This document shows positions 24,001 through 37,004 of a stretch of DNA of 64,000 bases, piece after piece. Location: assembly GCA_012064415.1 (NCBI GenBank), contig SSNU01000155.1, positions 496,001 to 560,000 on the forward strand, given 5' to 3'. Every line of letters starts with the position of its first letter. Positions within the stretch are counted from its first letter, which is position 1. The notes beneath the pieces were generated by a model. It saw only the letters and a program-made list of their open reading frames with translations. It had not been told where the DNA came from and ran no database searches. This DNA is from Gyrodactylus bullatarudis (Eukaryota; Platyhelminthes; Monogenea; Gyrodactylidea; Gyrodactylidae). Made by a program: the position numbers and the translations under genes.

Positions 24001-27000
24001 AAATTTTCAATCTCAGCGATGCACATTGAAAAAAGTTTAACTTATAATATCTCAACCTAGATAGTAATACATTTTTTCTATCTTGTAACTTTGAACCCTG
24101 ATGTCATAATAAAGGAATTTATTGTTTTAAATGGTTATTCAGAGATAATTGCTGGTTAAAATGGGTATTCTAGTACTCTTTGAGGCTCTAGTCAACTGAG
24201 CATTATATTTCCATAGAATACTTCAATTGTTAATCTTTCAGATGAATTTATTCGAGGAAAATGAAAATGTGGTCGAAACCGCTTCATTTGTACTTTGATG
24301 GAATGCATTAATACTGGTCTCGTATGGATTGCAGCAGATTTTAACATGTGTCCTCTCACATTTAATACAAGCGTACAATGCATTTGAAGAAGAAAATGGA
24401 AATTCTCTAACCAATTCTTCTTCTTCGTTATTATTCATTTGATTATTTAGTCTAGACAATTGTTAAATAAAACAAAGCAAAAAATCCTTATAATACATAA
24501 TAACACAAGAATAATTACATTGAATAATGACGATAATAATGATATTCAACTTTTTTTTCATTTAATCATTCCGATCAATGATCCTGAATGATGACTTTGA
24601 CTAATTCAAGTTAATTCTAAGCAGAAAATACTCATCATCAATTTGTTACCAATCAGTTTATGCTCAATTCGAATAAAATACATGTTTGGGCACCTGCCTT
24701 AAACGGTCAGTTTTACACTTAAAAAAGTCCAGAGTTCAAAAATCTTCATTTTAATTCTAGCTAGTCTTCAAAAAGAATTTGAGTTACATTTAGAATGGTC
24801 ACATGACAAAGACCAGGAAATAGTCAACAATAACTGAGTTTGATCGCAATTGAAAAATCCATGATCAACAATCAATTCTGATGCCAACAGAGGAAAATTA
24901 ATTAAAATATCCAAGAGAAAGAATCGAAAACGTTGTCCAGTCCGAGAAGTAAGCCGAAATGAATTATCTTAAATTAGATAAGGAAAAATGGAAGAAGGAA
25001 ATCAGACAAAAAGAGTCTTTTTGATATCCACCACCACTAATGTATTATTAATAGCTTAGTCATGACATAAAGGCAACTTTATTCGTAAACTATAAATGTA
25101 AATAAAAAATTTATATAGCACGAGATTCATCTGAATTTGTTTCGAGAGGAAAATATTTCTTTTTCTCTGGTAATGTGTGGGGGTAGAATTGAATTTTGGA
25201 CAGAGTAGACAGAAATCTGTAATTTTCTATAGTCTAAGCATATTTATGGCCTAAATACCAGAGATTTTATTCTGATATTTAGAAGAATGTATAATTTAAA
25301 CAATTGGACAGCATTTTGCTAACCTGAAACTGATCCATGAATAAAAACATTGACAGTTGGACACATGGAAGAAAATAAAATTAAAAATCTCCATACAAGA
25401 TTCAAGAATCTTGAATCAAGATGAGATGATTTTAAATAGTGTAATGTTGAGATGAGAAACCAGATCAGAGAATGACAATTCTGAAAGTGCTCATTTCATC
25501 TGTATCAACTCTCTGGTTCTTCTCACGATTGGCTTTATCAAGGCAATAGAGAAACCATGATTCATCAAATGAATGTAACGAAAAGTCTAATTAAGTCTAT
25601 TTGAATTATTCTAATGATCAGTCGTGTAACGAGAACTTGTTACAATTCTTTCGACTTTTGACGAAAAAGAACTCGATCAAGCATTTTGCTCAGATTTTCA
25701 CAAGAAATTCAACACATGATAGACAATTTTGGCTAACTAAAGCAATATCAATCGAGGGCAAACATTTGAGAAAGAGTCCTGTTACAAGGCCTAATCCTCT
25801 TCAATACCCTAATAATTTCTTCTTACTTGAATTTTCATGTAAAAAACATGAAATTTCTTTGCAAAAGCATCTTCGCAAATAGTCAGGAGGAGAAATGATC
25901 TGCGCATAGAATTTCATAATGCTATGTGTGCACTTCATAGTTTGGAAAAAAATCAATACAGAAATTAATGAGAAGCTCAACCTCAAGAGTAGAATAGAAT
26001 TCGTAAAACCTATTACATTATAAAGCTAATTGATATGATGGTGGGAATCTACCTCAATTTTTCCACCGAGAATTCAAATATATAAAAGATTGTTTAGAAT
26101 GCATTCTACATATGTAGATCATGACACCTACTTTTATCATTTGAAGAAAAATATGGTCATTTTTCAAATTTCAATTTGGCACTTGAATTCTTTTTTAACT
26201 TTGAGTTCAACATGACGATATGCTCTCTGAATTAGTAATATTAACTGGGATAGAATTATCAAATCAAAAATAAATTTCTATTTAATCTATAGATTTTTGT
26301 AATAGGCGTCTAATTTTCAATGAATTTTCAGTAAATTCAAAGTACTTCAAAGCCATGTTCTATTCAAATTTGAATAGAAATACACTATCACGTAAGCATA
26401 TTTTAACAGAGTCTACATAATGGATAATTTATTTTTTATTACTTATCTGAAAAAAAACATAAAAATATCCCAATACTGTACTACTACTCTTGATGTTGAG
26501 TATTATAAAATTGTACTTTATAGGAAGAATATTTATCAGAGCTTATCTGGGATGTGTTTTTTCACACATTAAAAACTGAAAAGAATAAATACAGAAAGAA
26601 AGAGGGAGATAGAGAACGTAAGGGAGATAATAATGTTTCCCCTGATGATTTTATGTGCAGATCACGAGAAAGTTCACAGAGCAAGAAATCTATAGGAGGA
26701 TTTAGAATAGTATATGGTAGTTGAAACTATAGAATTAAGTGAATTAAATCTATTAGATTAGTTCTCCTTAATGAGAGGATAGATACATGAAAACCAAATG
26801 GAGTTTCTATAGAATAAAATCAATGAAATTTCGATTACTTAATATCTCTCGAAAATGGGGTAACTATCGATAACTTGACGGTGCTAGTCAGCTTTCTTGT
26901 CTAATCTTGATCCTGAAAATCAATTTTTGATCCCTCTCCCACTTTCAAATCAACAAAAATTTCCAGCTCAAAGTTCGAAAAAATGGGATTTTTGCGCCGA

Positions 27001-30000
27001 ATGGGAATTTGAAAAATGAATATATTTTTCAGATTTTTTTTTCTTTAAATGGTAAAAGTGGGTAGCATGAGTAGGATTCCAGAAAATCTTTAAGAAATTC
27101 GAGTTCTTGACGAAAATATCGAGATTTCTGTAAAAATCATAGATTCCCAACATCATATCAACGAACTTTAGATTGAAAGAATGTGGTTGGTTGTCTTTTA
27201 TTCAAATTTTCTCACAGTAGCTCTAGTAAAACCTCAAATAAATGTAACTCAGAATAAACTCAAACATCAGAAGTCTTTCAAACCCTCTCAGTTTATCTGT
27301 TGATTTGTATAACTTTTCCTTGACTCATAAATTATTGATCCATAAATAGAGAAACCTCATTAAAATAAGTAACTTTACGGGTGTGGCATCTTGCAAGAGA
27401 TCAATGATCCATTTCAAGGAGGGATCTCTTTTTGGCGTTCGTTAGTTATTTCAATTGATAGGAATTCTTAGCCTTTTAAACGATTTTCCCTCCATTCATA
27501 GTGAAGCAATTTCAGTAGGGAGTTGGGCTATAGTGTATAGTAACTTTTAAAGATTAAAGATCACACATATTAATCAGACTGTAAATATTTATTTCCTTGT
27601 GGAAGAGAAAGGAAGCCCAACAATGATGTCTCGACATTATAATTTCACAATTGTTATTAGTATGAAACAGGCTTCATTATCAATACATGGAGTTGTCATG
27701 TGTCAATTGTTCTGTTAGCACAAAGTCCATTCGAAGATTAAAGTCTTTTTGGAATAACATGAAAGGTAGCTGAGTGTACTTTTTAACAAAGACAATCAAT
27801 GTTTCTGTGAAAAATCACACCAAATCAATACCATCATGAGTGAATGAATCAATGGTCTTTTCTTCTACTATTTGATGCTTATCCAGGTTTGAAAATGTTA
27901 TACAAAATTTTACAAAATAAACTAGAGGCAAGAACATATGAAGCCAGCTTAGCACTCGAGAGCAAAGTTTTATCCTATGTTAAAAGCTGTTTCTCTACTG
28001 GTTCTTGGGTACTAAGCTTAAAGTTTACAGTTTTTATTTTAGCTCAGTCACTCTCAGAAAGTAGGAACCTCTTTTCTCCTTTATTCGTTATGATATTCTT
28101 AATAAAAATAATGAAATAATGTAAGACAAAATTGAAAAATACTCACTTCTCTTAATGTTCTTTGGAAAATTCGTCGATAATTGCCTTCTGTGCTATTCAA
28201 GTATTTGTCATCGTCAACGAATATTGTTGGACTTCTTTTGACACGAGTTTTACCTTGAAGAATGAAGAAAAGACAAATTTAAATTCCTCTAAATCATCAA
28301 ATACATGATTTTCAAATGATAATAAGAAACCAGTATCTCTTGAATACTTCCCTCTTTTACCAAGTTTGTTTCTTTCATTGTATTATATTGTAAAAGATGA
28401 AAATTAGATCATTTGTTTGTTTGAGGATCAATTAGAGGAAGAGAGAGGATGGATCATAAATTTATCAACAACATATGAAAATGTTCAAACGTCTAGCCAA
28501 CCCATGATTCATAAAACGTCTTAGAATCTTTCTTCCGTTAAAAAATATGGTATTATCATGAGAAAAAATGACTCAAGTGCTACGAGCGTTGCTCGTTTAG
28601 GCCTCCTCTTGAAATTCAATATTTTTTGTCAAACTTTCAAATACTGTACTTCACATGCCAACAAAGTGTCGGTTAGAATTAAAATAAAACTTTTAACTCT
28701 TACAATAGTTTTTTCTTATTCTTCTTGTACTAAAAACTTAACTGTATGAAAAACTAAATAATAGTTGTCTCTCTTACCAAATTTGCCATGGAGTACTTTT
28801 TCACTTTAATTTTGAGAAGAGGAGAGCGAGAGTTGATCATGTGTAAACGATTAAAGAAAATACTTATCTCTATTAGTATTATTATTGATATTACACTGTA
28901 TTTCTGCCAATTTGTTTACACATTAAACACACGCACGTTGTACACAGAGAGTAGCAAGAGATTAAATCATCTCAATATGAACTGGCCTAGATTCCATCAC
29001 TAGAATTGGGCTTGATTCATTGAGAAGTCAAGTAAATAAAAAAACAATCCTCATGTGCCACGTGCGAATGATCTATTCTATGATTAAATGACCTATGAAA
29101 GGTTGACCAAACAAATGAGACTGATCAGTACAGGAATCGTGACAAAATCAGTTATTGGCATTTTTTTGAAAAATCACCTTTTAAGAAAAATAAATTTTTT
29201 AAGATGTATTGATTTATAAATATCTATATACGATTGTATTGGCAAAAGAGCAATAAGCTAGTCCTGTGAGATCTCCAAGGGAAAAAGACCCCAACCAAGA
29301 TTTGAACTATTATTTACTCAAACAAGATTTGCTCTGTATATATATTTTTGTCAATTCTTACGCTTACAAATTTCAACTATGTTTTTTACAATATAGAATA
29401 GAACGATTTGATAACAAAAAGAACTTTGGTTAATATGCTGAAAATTGATCAATATTAAATGTTGACTAGATGTCTTGCCAACATATTTCGGAAGCGACTA
29501 AGTTCATTGGAAAAACAATCAGAGAGAAATTGGAAACCTATCTATTTTTCATCCCATTCAATTTAGAATAGACGATCAGGATTTTTTGTTGTTGTTGTTG
29601 TTTGACACGTGATCTCATATCATCATATGTTTCATCCATAAATAATTTCAGAGGGGAGGGGGAGTGTAAATAGGGGAAAAATATTTTGCATATACGCGAA
29701 AATGTATATATGCCAAATGTACATTTTGAATAATTCTTAGCTTTAATCTATGCGTTATATAGATGTGGGTAACATTCCTTGTTGTGTGTATATCAATTAC
29801 ATTTTGTGAATTTTTTCTCCCAAATAACATCAAGATATACACAGCTCTTTTCGTTTGTCTAACAATAGGCAAAATTCAAAGGAGACTAGAGGGGGAGCTA
29901 ATCAATGTCTCGCCAATTTCATTCCCAATCTTGCTATATCCGTTTTTGTCTTGTGCATACTTTTGATCATTTTTTTGTTAGATTGTGATCCTACCTCCTC

Positions 30001-33000
30001 ATGTTAGTAAATAGAATTCTAGTTATTCTGACATGATATTTACTTGGTTACTCAATCAGTAAGATATCCTGAAACTCTCCAAGTGATATGCCCAAAAAAA
30101 GTATTTTATTTGTCCAAATCATGATTCTATAGGTGATTCTAAACGTTTGAATCCATTGTCTTATACACTGGGAAAGAATACCTATAACATTTTTAAAAGG
30201 GAGACAGGCAAGGAGAAATTCCAAGTTAGAGCACTGGAAAGAAGGAGACAGAAAACTCTCTTATTTTCTGTCTGAAATGAAATGCTTTCAGTTTGTTAAG
30301 ATGGGAAAACTGTGAATTTCTTTGGGAAATCATTGTGCTACATTCAGGGAATAAATATATCCATGTAAAAAAGATGGAAACCCCACAAAAAAGATAACTA
30401 ACTAACTAGCTAGGTGTAGTTATTTTTCCTTTTTCTAGGAGACAAATACAAAAGAGAGTACACCCTTAATCAGTTTATTCTTTTGTTGGGTGATAAAGAT
30501 ATTAGTTTCTTGTATTTATCTTTTCAGACATTTCTGTTTCTCTACCATCTTCGTGGGTTGCGTGGTTGATCATGTACACATAGCGGTTCTTTTAGTTTTT
30601 TTTAATTTTGAGTTAAACCAACACTTGATTCCTATCAAGTAGCGTAGTTGAACACTTTAAAAGAAAGTTGTACTTCATTTTAAAATAGAATTCTGTATAT
30701 TAAAGTAGGTCAAATTCTCCAGCCTTAATCTCATTTTGAAGATTATTGAAAATAAAACATTTTTCCTATAACGCCATATGTTTTTGAGTTTGTTCGGATA
30801 TACAAAATCTCGATTGAAAATGACAAATTTTGAACACCCGCCAAGATTGTTTCAATGAATTTTACTACAAGAAAGGAAAAATTTTTTTTGCAAAATTTTG
30901 AATGAAAATAGGGCTTATAGTAAAAATTGATTCTTTTTCAAATGTTGAAAGAAAGTCTTAGGAAATTAGGTAAATGTTGATGAGTTTAGGGAAATTGGAA
31001 TTTTTGTATATCAGAACATGAAAATTTTTCCTTTTGACTTTCAAAAATGTGCTTTTCATGGTTAAAACACCAATTTAAGAACATTATTCGGGGAAAATAA
31101 AATTTTGCATTAGCCTACTGTATATGGTAAAGATCTGATCCATATTTAGAAGCAAGGTAGCAATAAGAAAAAAAGAATTAAAGCCTACACGAAATTATTC
31201 CACGAGACTCAAGACTTTGCCTACAATTTGCTTAGTTGACAGGCTAGAACTCTTCGATCGCCTTGAGGAATTAATAATTCATTTTAGTCAAGTTTTCTCT
31301 ATCGATCTAGGGACATATATTATGTATGAGATAGATATCACTAATAAGACTAATAATTCCTGAATGATTCATCCTATTTGAGGCGGCCCTCCTCCTGCCA
31401 CTGTTCTTCTAATGGAATTCCACTCTATAAATAAGAAATGTGAAAGAAAAAAGAGAGGGTGTCCTTTCTGGCTCTTTCTTTCTCGTCTTCGTATCTGGAG
31501 AAGTTAATTTCTTTTTTTCGTAAGCCGATAAATCATTCTCAGTACAGAGAGAACTTTTCTACATTTAATCAAAAAATATCGAAAAATTTATTCCTTTTTT
31601 CCATATGAATTTATTGTATGTATCGTGATCGCTATATTAATCTATATGTATTTTGTTATAAGAATGGCAAAAGAGAACATAAAATATACACAAGGAAATA
31701 AAATCCAATGTCATTTATCAAAATTTATCAGAATCACACTTTGTACCAGCAGAAAGGGGTGTTTACGATGTGCAGTGTGATGCATTTATCGGTTTAGTGG
31801 AGAATTTTGATAATTTGACAACAGAAAAATATTCATTCTAACAAATCCTGGTTTACAGATTTCTACTCAAAATTAGAGATCATTTCAGAGTCTAGGCGAA
31901 AGTCTGTGTCAGTTATTAATTATAATTTAAACCTGATACTTCAAGCCAGGAGACGACCTAGTCAGAAAGCAAGTAAACCCGAAAGAATGACCAAGAAGTT
32001 TACTTGGAAAGTCTACTATCCTTGCTAATTGTGTTAAAATAGGATGGTTCCTTTCTCCTGTCTGGAAATTACAGTAATCTATCAAATTATTGATAACATT
32101 TTCTTGCTAGGAGCATTTTATAAATAACAAGGCACATATCAAAGACTTGAAATGCCAAACTAGCTGAGTGTAAAATCAATCAGATTTTTCGTTCATGAAT
32201 ATATAGTGGTCTTTAGATATTTAATTTGTGATATGATTCTTTTCAACAATTTTTTTTATCAAAATTAAAATCAGTCTGTAAACTGTTGAACATCTGTTAC
32301 ATGAAATATAAAAAATAGATCAATTTATTTTATTTGGTTAAATTTAAATTTATCAGATTCTTCACGTGATGAATTATAAAAACTATTCTATTCAAGTTTT
32401 CTCAGAGTTCATCATCCAAATAACCAAAAATTCTTTAATGATATCTATCAACCTAGCCAGAATTAAAAACCAAGTTGACATTTCAGAAAGATGATGGATC
32501 AAGGAAAGAATCTTTCAAAAATTTTTTTCAGACATGTTCATTATCTTATCAATAGGAAACCCTCTGTCATAGAAGGGTGTTCATATTCAGGATCATACTT
32601 TTCGCTGAATCAAGTCGTGATTGCGATTTAATGATTCGTTAAGTTGCGAAAATCCACGTAAATACTTTTTCGATCAATTCTTAACTCTTATTATTTTTAA
32701 AGAGAGACTGATGGTGATCCTTTGGACTAGTTGAATGAAATCCCCTTTAACATTCCTTTATTCGGATGAATGTTAAAGATTTCTCGATTGAGAAATAAAT
32801 TATCTTCTTATTTGCTTTTGATATCTCTGAATCGATAAATACTGATTTATTTAACACAATCATACTTTTTTTAATTTGAAATGATAATCATTAAAGTGAC
32901 TTGAATCTTTGTACGTTTTAATTGGACATAAACTGGTTGATGGAAAATATCAATCAAATAAAAATACACACAAGATCTTCTTCACTAATAAACAGTAATA

Positions 33001-36000
33001 ACAGATTATAGAAATCATCATTACTTTATTACTAACCAAGTAATATGCAAGACTAAATAATATGTATAGGGGATATTATGGTGAAGAAAAAGTACTTTAA
33101 AACACTCTAATCATTTTTCATGATGATCTGTATAAACATTTTGGGACCAACAAGATATAGGAGCAGACCGAAACCAAAAAAAACTGAGCTATTCTCTAGT
33201 CAGTTAACAAAAAAAAAGAAATACAATAATCCGAGACAAGTTAAATTAAATAACGAGGTAGGGGAAAGAATCGTTTCCTTTCATCTACACCAGGAAATCC
33301 ATCCTAGAATAAATCAAGTGGTTTGTGTATTCCCCCTCTATTTCTGGTTCCATTTTTACTTTAGCCTATCAATTTTCCATGTCTTATGAATCATTGCGTA
33401 ATAATTTAATATTATGCATTTGGAAGAGAAATTTTTGGTTTATTTTTCTACATGAGGGTAACCAAAAAACATTATAAACAGTGATAGAAGCTAAAAAAGA
33501 GTTTGTATTGATATATCTAGAGCCTGTTTTTTGTCTGTTTCCTCACTGTATGCATGATTTATCATCCCTAGATAATTTTTATACGATTTTCTGTAATGTA
33601 ATAAGGTAGAAATTAAACCTTAATACACTAGCTACATGAATCAAAGTGTTGGGCGTTACTATAAAAACCTTCAGTTGAAACGAAGTTGTAAAATAAACTT
33701 CAGGAATCATCAGGATATTTTTGGTAAGAAATATGAAAATTGGAAAAATATTCTTCCTCATAAATGGTGAAGGTGTGTGTCTCTTCGTAGTTTTTAAGAC
33801 CAAGATCAGCTAAAATGTAAAAATTAGATAAATATATTTAAATCCAACTGAAAGGGTTAGACCCTGTTGATACCTCGGAATGAATGAAATCAAGATTTGG
33901 GAATAATGAGCAATGCTTTGTTTTGTGAGCAACTTACCAATATTGTAAACTTGAAAAGGGAACATTTAACGATTTTATAGATACATCATGAATTGATAAT
34001 CTTTGAGAAGAAAATAGGTTGAATACAAAAGATTTCTTGTTTTTATGAGTCATAAGTACAAAATACCATTTTGTTTATTATTAATCAACTCACTATTCTC
34101 CGGATCAATTTGGATAGGAATAATCTTTTTAGGATTCAATACTCTCTCATCATACGAGCAGTTGGCGAGAATTGTCGTCATTCCATTACTTGGATCCTTC
34201 CTGGTAATCCGGGGGATTAAATTGACCCATTCGGATTGAAGATTCTTGTTGGGCCTCTTAATCTGCTCGAAGAGGTAAAACAAGTACTTATCTTGTGAGT
34301 CGAAGGCCATCGATAAAAAGGGTCTATTCAGCATAATTGGAATCTTTATTCTAACCTCAGCATCACGCAAGACTGAAAGAGGTCCTTCGTATTCAATTTG
34401 ATAAATGTGCTTTAGATTAGGACCAATCTCTCCTATTTTCCCTTTAATACCAGGCGTTTCAAAGGCATTTTTCGGTTCAGTTCGATTATCATAAATATTG
34501 GGAACAAAATCCACACCACTTTTTATACTTATCAAGGGCTTATTGACCATTTTAAAGTTTAATTTTAACTCGTTATTTTCATTTACAGGATCCTTGGTAC
34601 CACTAACCACCTTAATGTTAAGACCAGAGGCGTTCTTGTAGTCTTCCCCTTCATAATAAATTGTTAGGTTAAGCTTTCTAGTCATCCCTCGGTTCAATCG
34701 GTCTAGGAGCTCCTTCTTCGGTGAATTGACCATTGTATCAAAAGTGATACTGGACCCAGTGTTGTCGTCTGATCCAACAGGTATGGTCGTTGTCTTACCG
34801 AGACCAGTGTCTTCTTCCAGTTTGGAAATTTTCAAATTTCCAAAGGTATTCACTTTAACCTGAACAAACTTGGCATCATCTGGACCGTTATTTGTTACAA
34901 ATAGGTTGATCTCTCTCATTGTCGGCTTGCCATATTCAATCTTTAAGAATTCGGAACTATTTGTCGAGTCAATCACTGTCCCAGTTTGTGTATCCTCAAC
35001 ATACATAGATAAATCAGTGCGACAGGGCCGAGTATCAGGAAAATCAAAGCATAAAAACCTTGTCACAGGGATCTCCTGTTGGCAGAGTGACCAATCGATG
35101 TAGGTCTCTTTGGCCCATTCCCCATTCTTGCAGGCATAACCATCAGAGCACTTCTTCAGGAATCTGTACTTTACAATTAAGGGATTCTCCCCATTGTCAA
35201 TACCAGTCATTGCTTCAATATCCATCAGCGCTGTTAACTTTGCACGAACCCTGATTAATTTCTTCTCAGAGTCCATGTCAAAGCTAGGCACCTCCTCAAT
35301 GCTAAACCTAGGCTCTGTGGCATTTGAGTCTGGATCTACTTGATGGATTACTAAATCATTGGGATTATCTGAATCCTTAAAGATTTTTTGTAATAACTTC
35401 TGTTCCTCGTTGGTCTTTAGTTGGGGGCCAGGGTCGATGATGATTTCTATTTCTATAGACATGCCTTTCTTAACTGTCTCCATGCTTCCTTTCAAGTGCA
35501 TTCTGCAAGAGACATCAAAATGTTTCCTGGAGAAGAATACATCAACTGGAGGTAGTTCACTGATATCCTCTCGCTTTATTGGGACAACCAAATCATTTTG
35601 AGAGTTTCCGTCAAGATCAGTAGCTCTCTTTGGAAGCGTATAACCGAATAGTCTATTGCTATCCTCTGCCTTGATAATCTGCAGTGGTTCTCGATCAAAG
35701 GTGCAATCTTCGTTCACTTTAATCAAGAATATGTTCCCATTTCCATTCTGTGTGGAATTGGCCAAATGAGGTTCCCCGACAGCTATTAAAATTTTATCGA
35801 AATAATATCCCATATTTGATAAGGAATAACCAAAGAAGCCGTTTGCATTAACTCCATCGAGATAATCATTGAATGTTTCTGTCGGCTTGTTATCACAAAA
35901 GATATAAATCCGTCCAGCATTTACAGCTTCGCCACTGGCATATGGAGCCCCGACGATGATTGCATTACCCTCTTTGCTATGTAATTTTGCTTTAATCATT

Positions 36001-37004
36001 GTCATACCGAATCCTGTAAACTCGTGATCATTGGGAAGACTTATTGTTGCCTCTGAGAGGAGTTCTTTCGAGAATTGGTTATACTTCGCCTTGGTCAGGT
36101 GTACTATTGGCTTTTGATAGTCAGTCCAGTTTCCATACGAAGGTGAGGCCACATAGCCAGGTACCAAGGAATATCCGGTATAGGCTCCAATGTTTGCATC
36201 AGTCCTCATGGAGGCACCACTGAATGTTTCTGATGGATAATCAAACACCTGGTATATTCCCCTGTGATTGCCCAGGGGAGATCCACTCCAGATTCTGATA
36301 TCTTTCCCGGCCTTCTCCAGGCCCAAGGAGAAACCATTCATACAATTCTCCTGGCATGGATTCGCCAATATCTTTGATTTCAAGGCCTCTTTTATAAATT
36401 TTGCATAACAGACACCTTTTGGCTGGGTGTCTCCTTCCCTGTAAAGGGGATCACAGAATACAATCATGTGTCCGTTATCAGTTTCAATTTCATCAAGACT
36501 CGAGCCAAGACTTATAAATTCACTGGATAATTTCTCTTCTGGTAATTCTTCACAATTTTCCGGATTATAGTCCACTGAGAAAGGCTTATTCGAGTCCGAA
36601 TTAAGTTTACACAGCAATAAGAAACTGTTTTCCAACATCACTGATGAATTTCCATCGTTGGGCTCTCTGAGCTGAGATCCACCGATGAGAATGTAAGAGT
36701 TTGTGGAAGCTTTGTCTTTAAATTGAGTCACTGATGACCAAGTGAAATCGTTAAAGGACCTTTTTTTCTTTGGGAGAATGAGTTCCTTTAGAGGTCCATC
36801 GTCACATTTCTTAAGGAGAAATTCATTCTCCTTTAAATTGTCCGGTGTCGGAGGAAACCAATTTATGTGGTTATTATTCTCTAATTCCTTTTCAAAGTAT
36901 GATTTTACACTAATTGGTCTCTTCTCTAGACCACATACGAGGAGTAGTGTAAGTTGAAATAGTATAACTATGTGGGACAAATGATATGATCTGAGGATAT
37001 TCAT
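18054..37004 (-). CDS. ITGA: Integrin alpha subunit
   Basis: Exons on the minus strand: 37004-34094, 28253-28147, 18773-18612 and 18557-18054, giving 1,227 aa; introns 5,840, 9,373 and 54 nt. Alpha subunits pair with beta at the plasma membrane to bind matrix. The first exon holds a signal peptide, the FG-GAP propeller (GFSLGLEKAG, GYSLVPGY, GFGMTM, GNAIIVGAPYA, GFFGYSLSN, LFGYTLP) and one clear cation loop, DLDGNSQND, near residue 450. Thigh and calf regions follow. No inserted I/vWA domain is seen. The 107-nt exon supplies RVKR at residues 974-977, a furin-type site that would yield cleaved heavy and light chains. Then come CAEFICKVPEI and WLWARTFF (calf-2 end), a TM helix (about 1108-1131) and GFFKR at 1132-1136. 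The cytoplasmic tail of about 96 residues is unusually long. Phases agree at every junction. Confidence 0.93.
24238..24438 (-). CDS. Small unrecognised CxxC-containing ORF
   Basis: From an ATG at 24438 the minus strand encodes about 66 residues: an acidic start (NNNEEEELVREF), then YACIKCERTHVKICC and a polar tail. The CxxC plus CC pattern and balanced composition are better than chance frames nearby. No family is recognised and no partner exon was found. It lies within integrin intron 2 on the same strand. It could be a nested gene, an unused exon or chance. Confidence 0.22.
   Translation of the reverse strand: MNNNEEEELVREFPFSSSNALYACIKCERTHVKICCNPYETSINAFHQSTNEAVSTTFSFSSNKFI
26925..27180. 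repeat. Diverged dispersed repeat, copy 2
   Basis: Partner of 15213-15490 in the same orientation; see shared blocks GAAAATATCGAG, TGTAAAA and CATATCAAC. Located inside integrin intron 2. Confidence 0.4.
28254..34093. other. 5.8-kb intron 1 of the integrin gene
   Basis: Bounded by a GTGAGT donor at 34093 and a TTCTTCAAG acceptor at 28254 (minus strand). No supportable nested gene; several 60-90-codon frames are low-complexity. A short TTG run lies near 29587. A diverged dispersed repeat lies near 30740-31090. Confidence 0.6.
30740..31090. repeat. Diverged dispersed repeat, second family, copy 1
   Basis: Matches 45990-46340 in the same orientation. The clearest block is TTTCAATGAATTTTACTAC with a CGCCA stretch just upstream and an AAATTTTG/GAATTTTC block before it. 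It is old and AT-rich, so boundaries are approximate. Confidence 0.3.

Larger units (their letters stand above)
18774..28146. other. 9.4-kb intron 2 of the integrin gene
   Basis: Mostly AT-rich filler. Weak plus-strand frames (19021-19230 and 20807-21046) and a minus-strand frame near 24238-24459 lack recognisable domains. It contains one member of a diverged dispersed repeat at 26925-27180. Confidence 0.6.
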
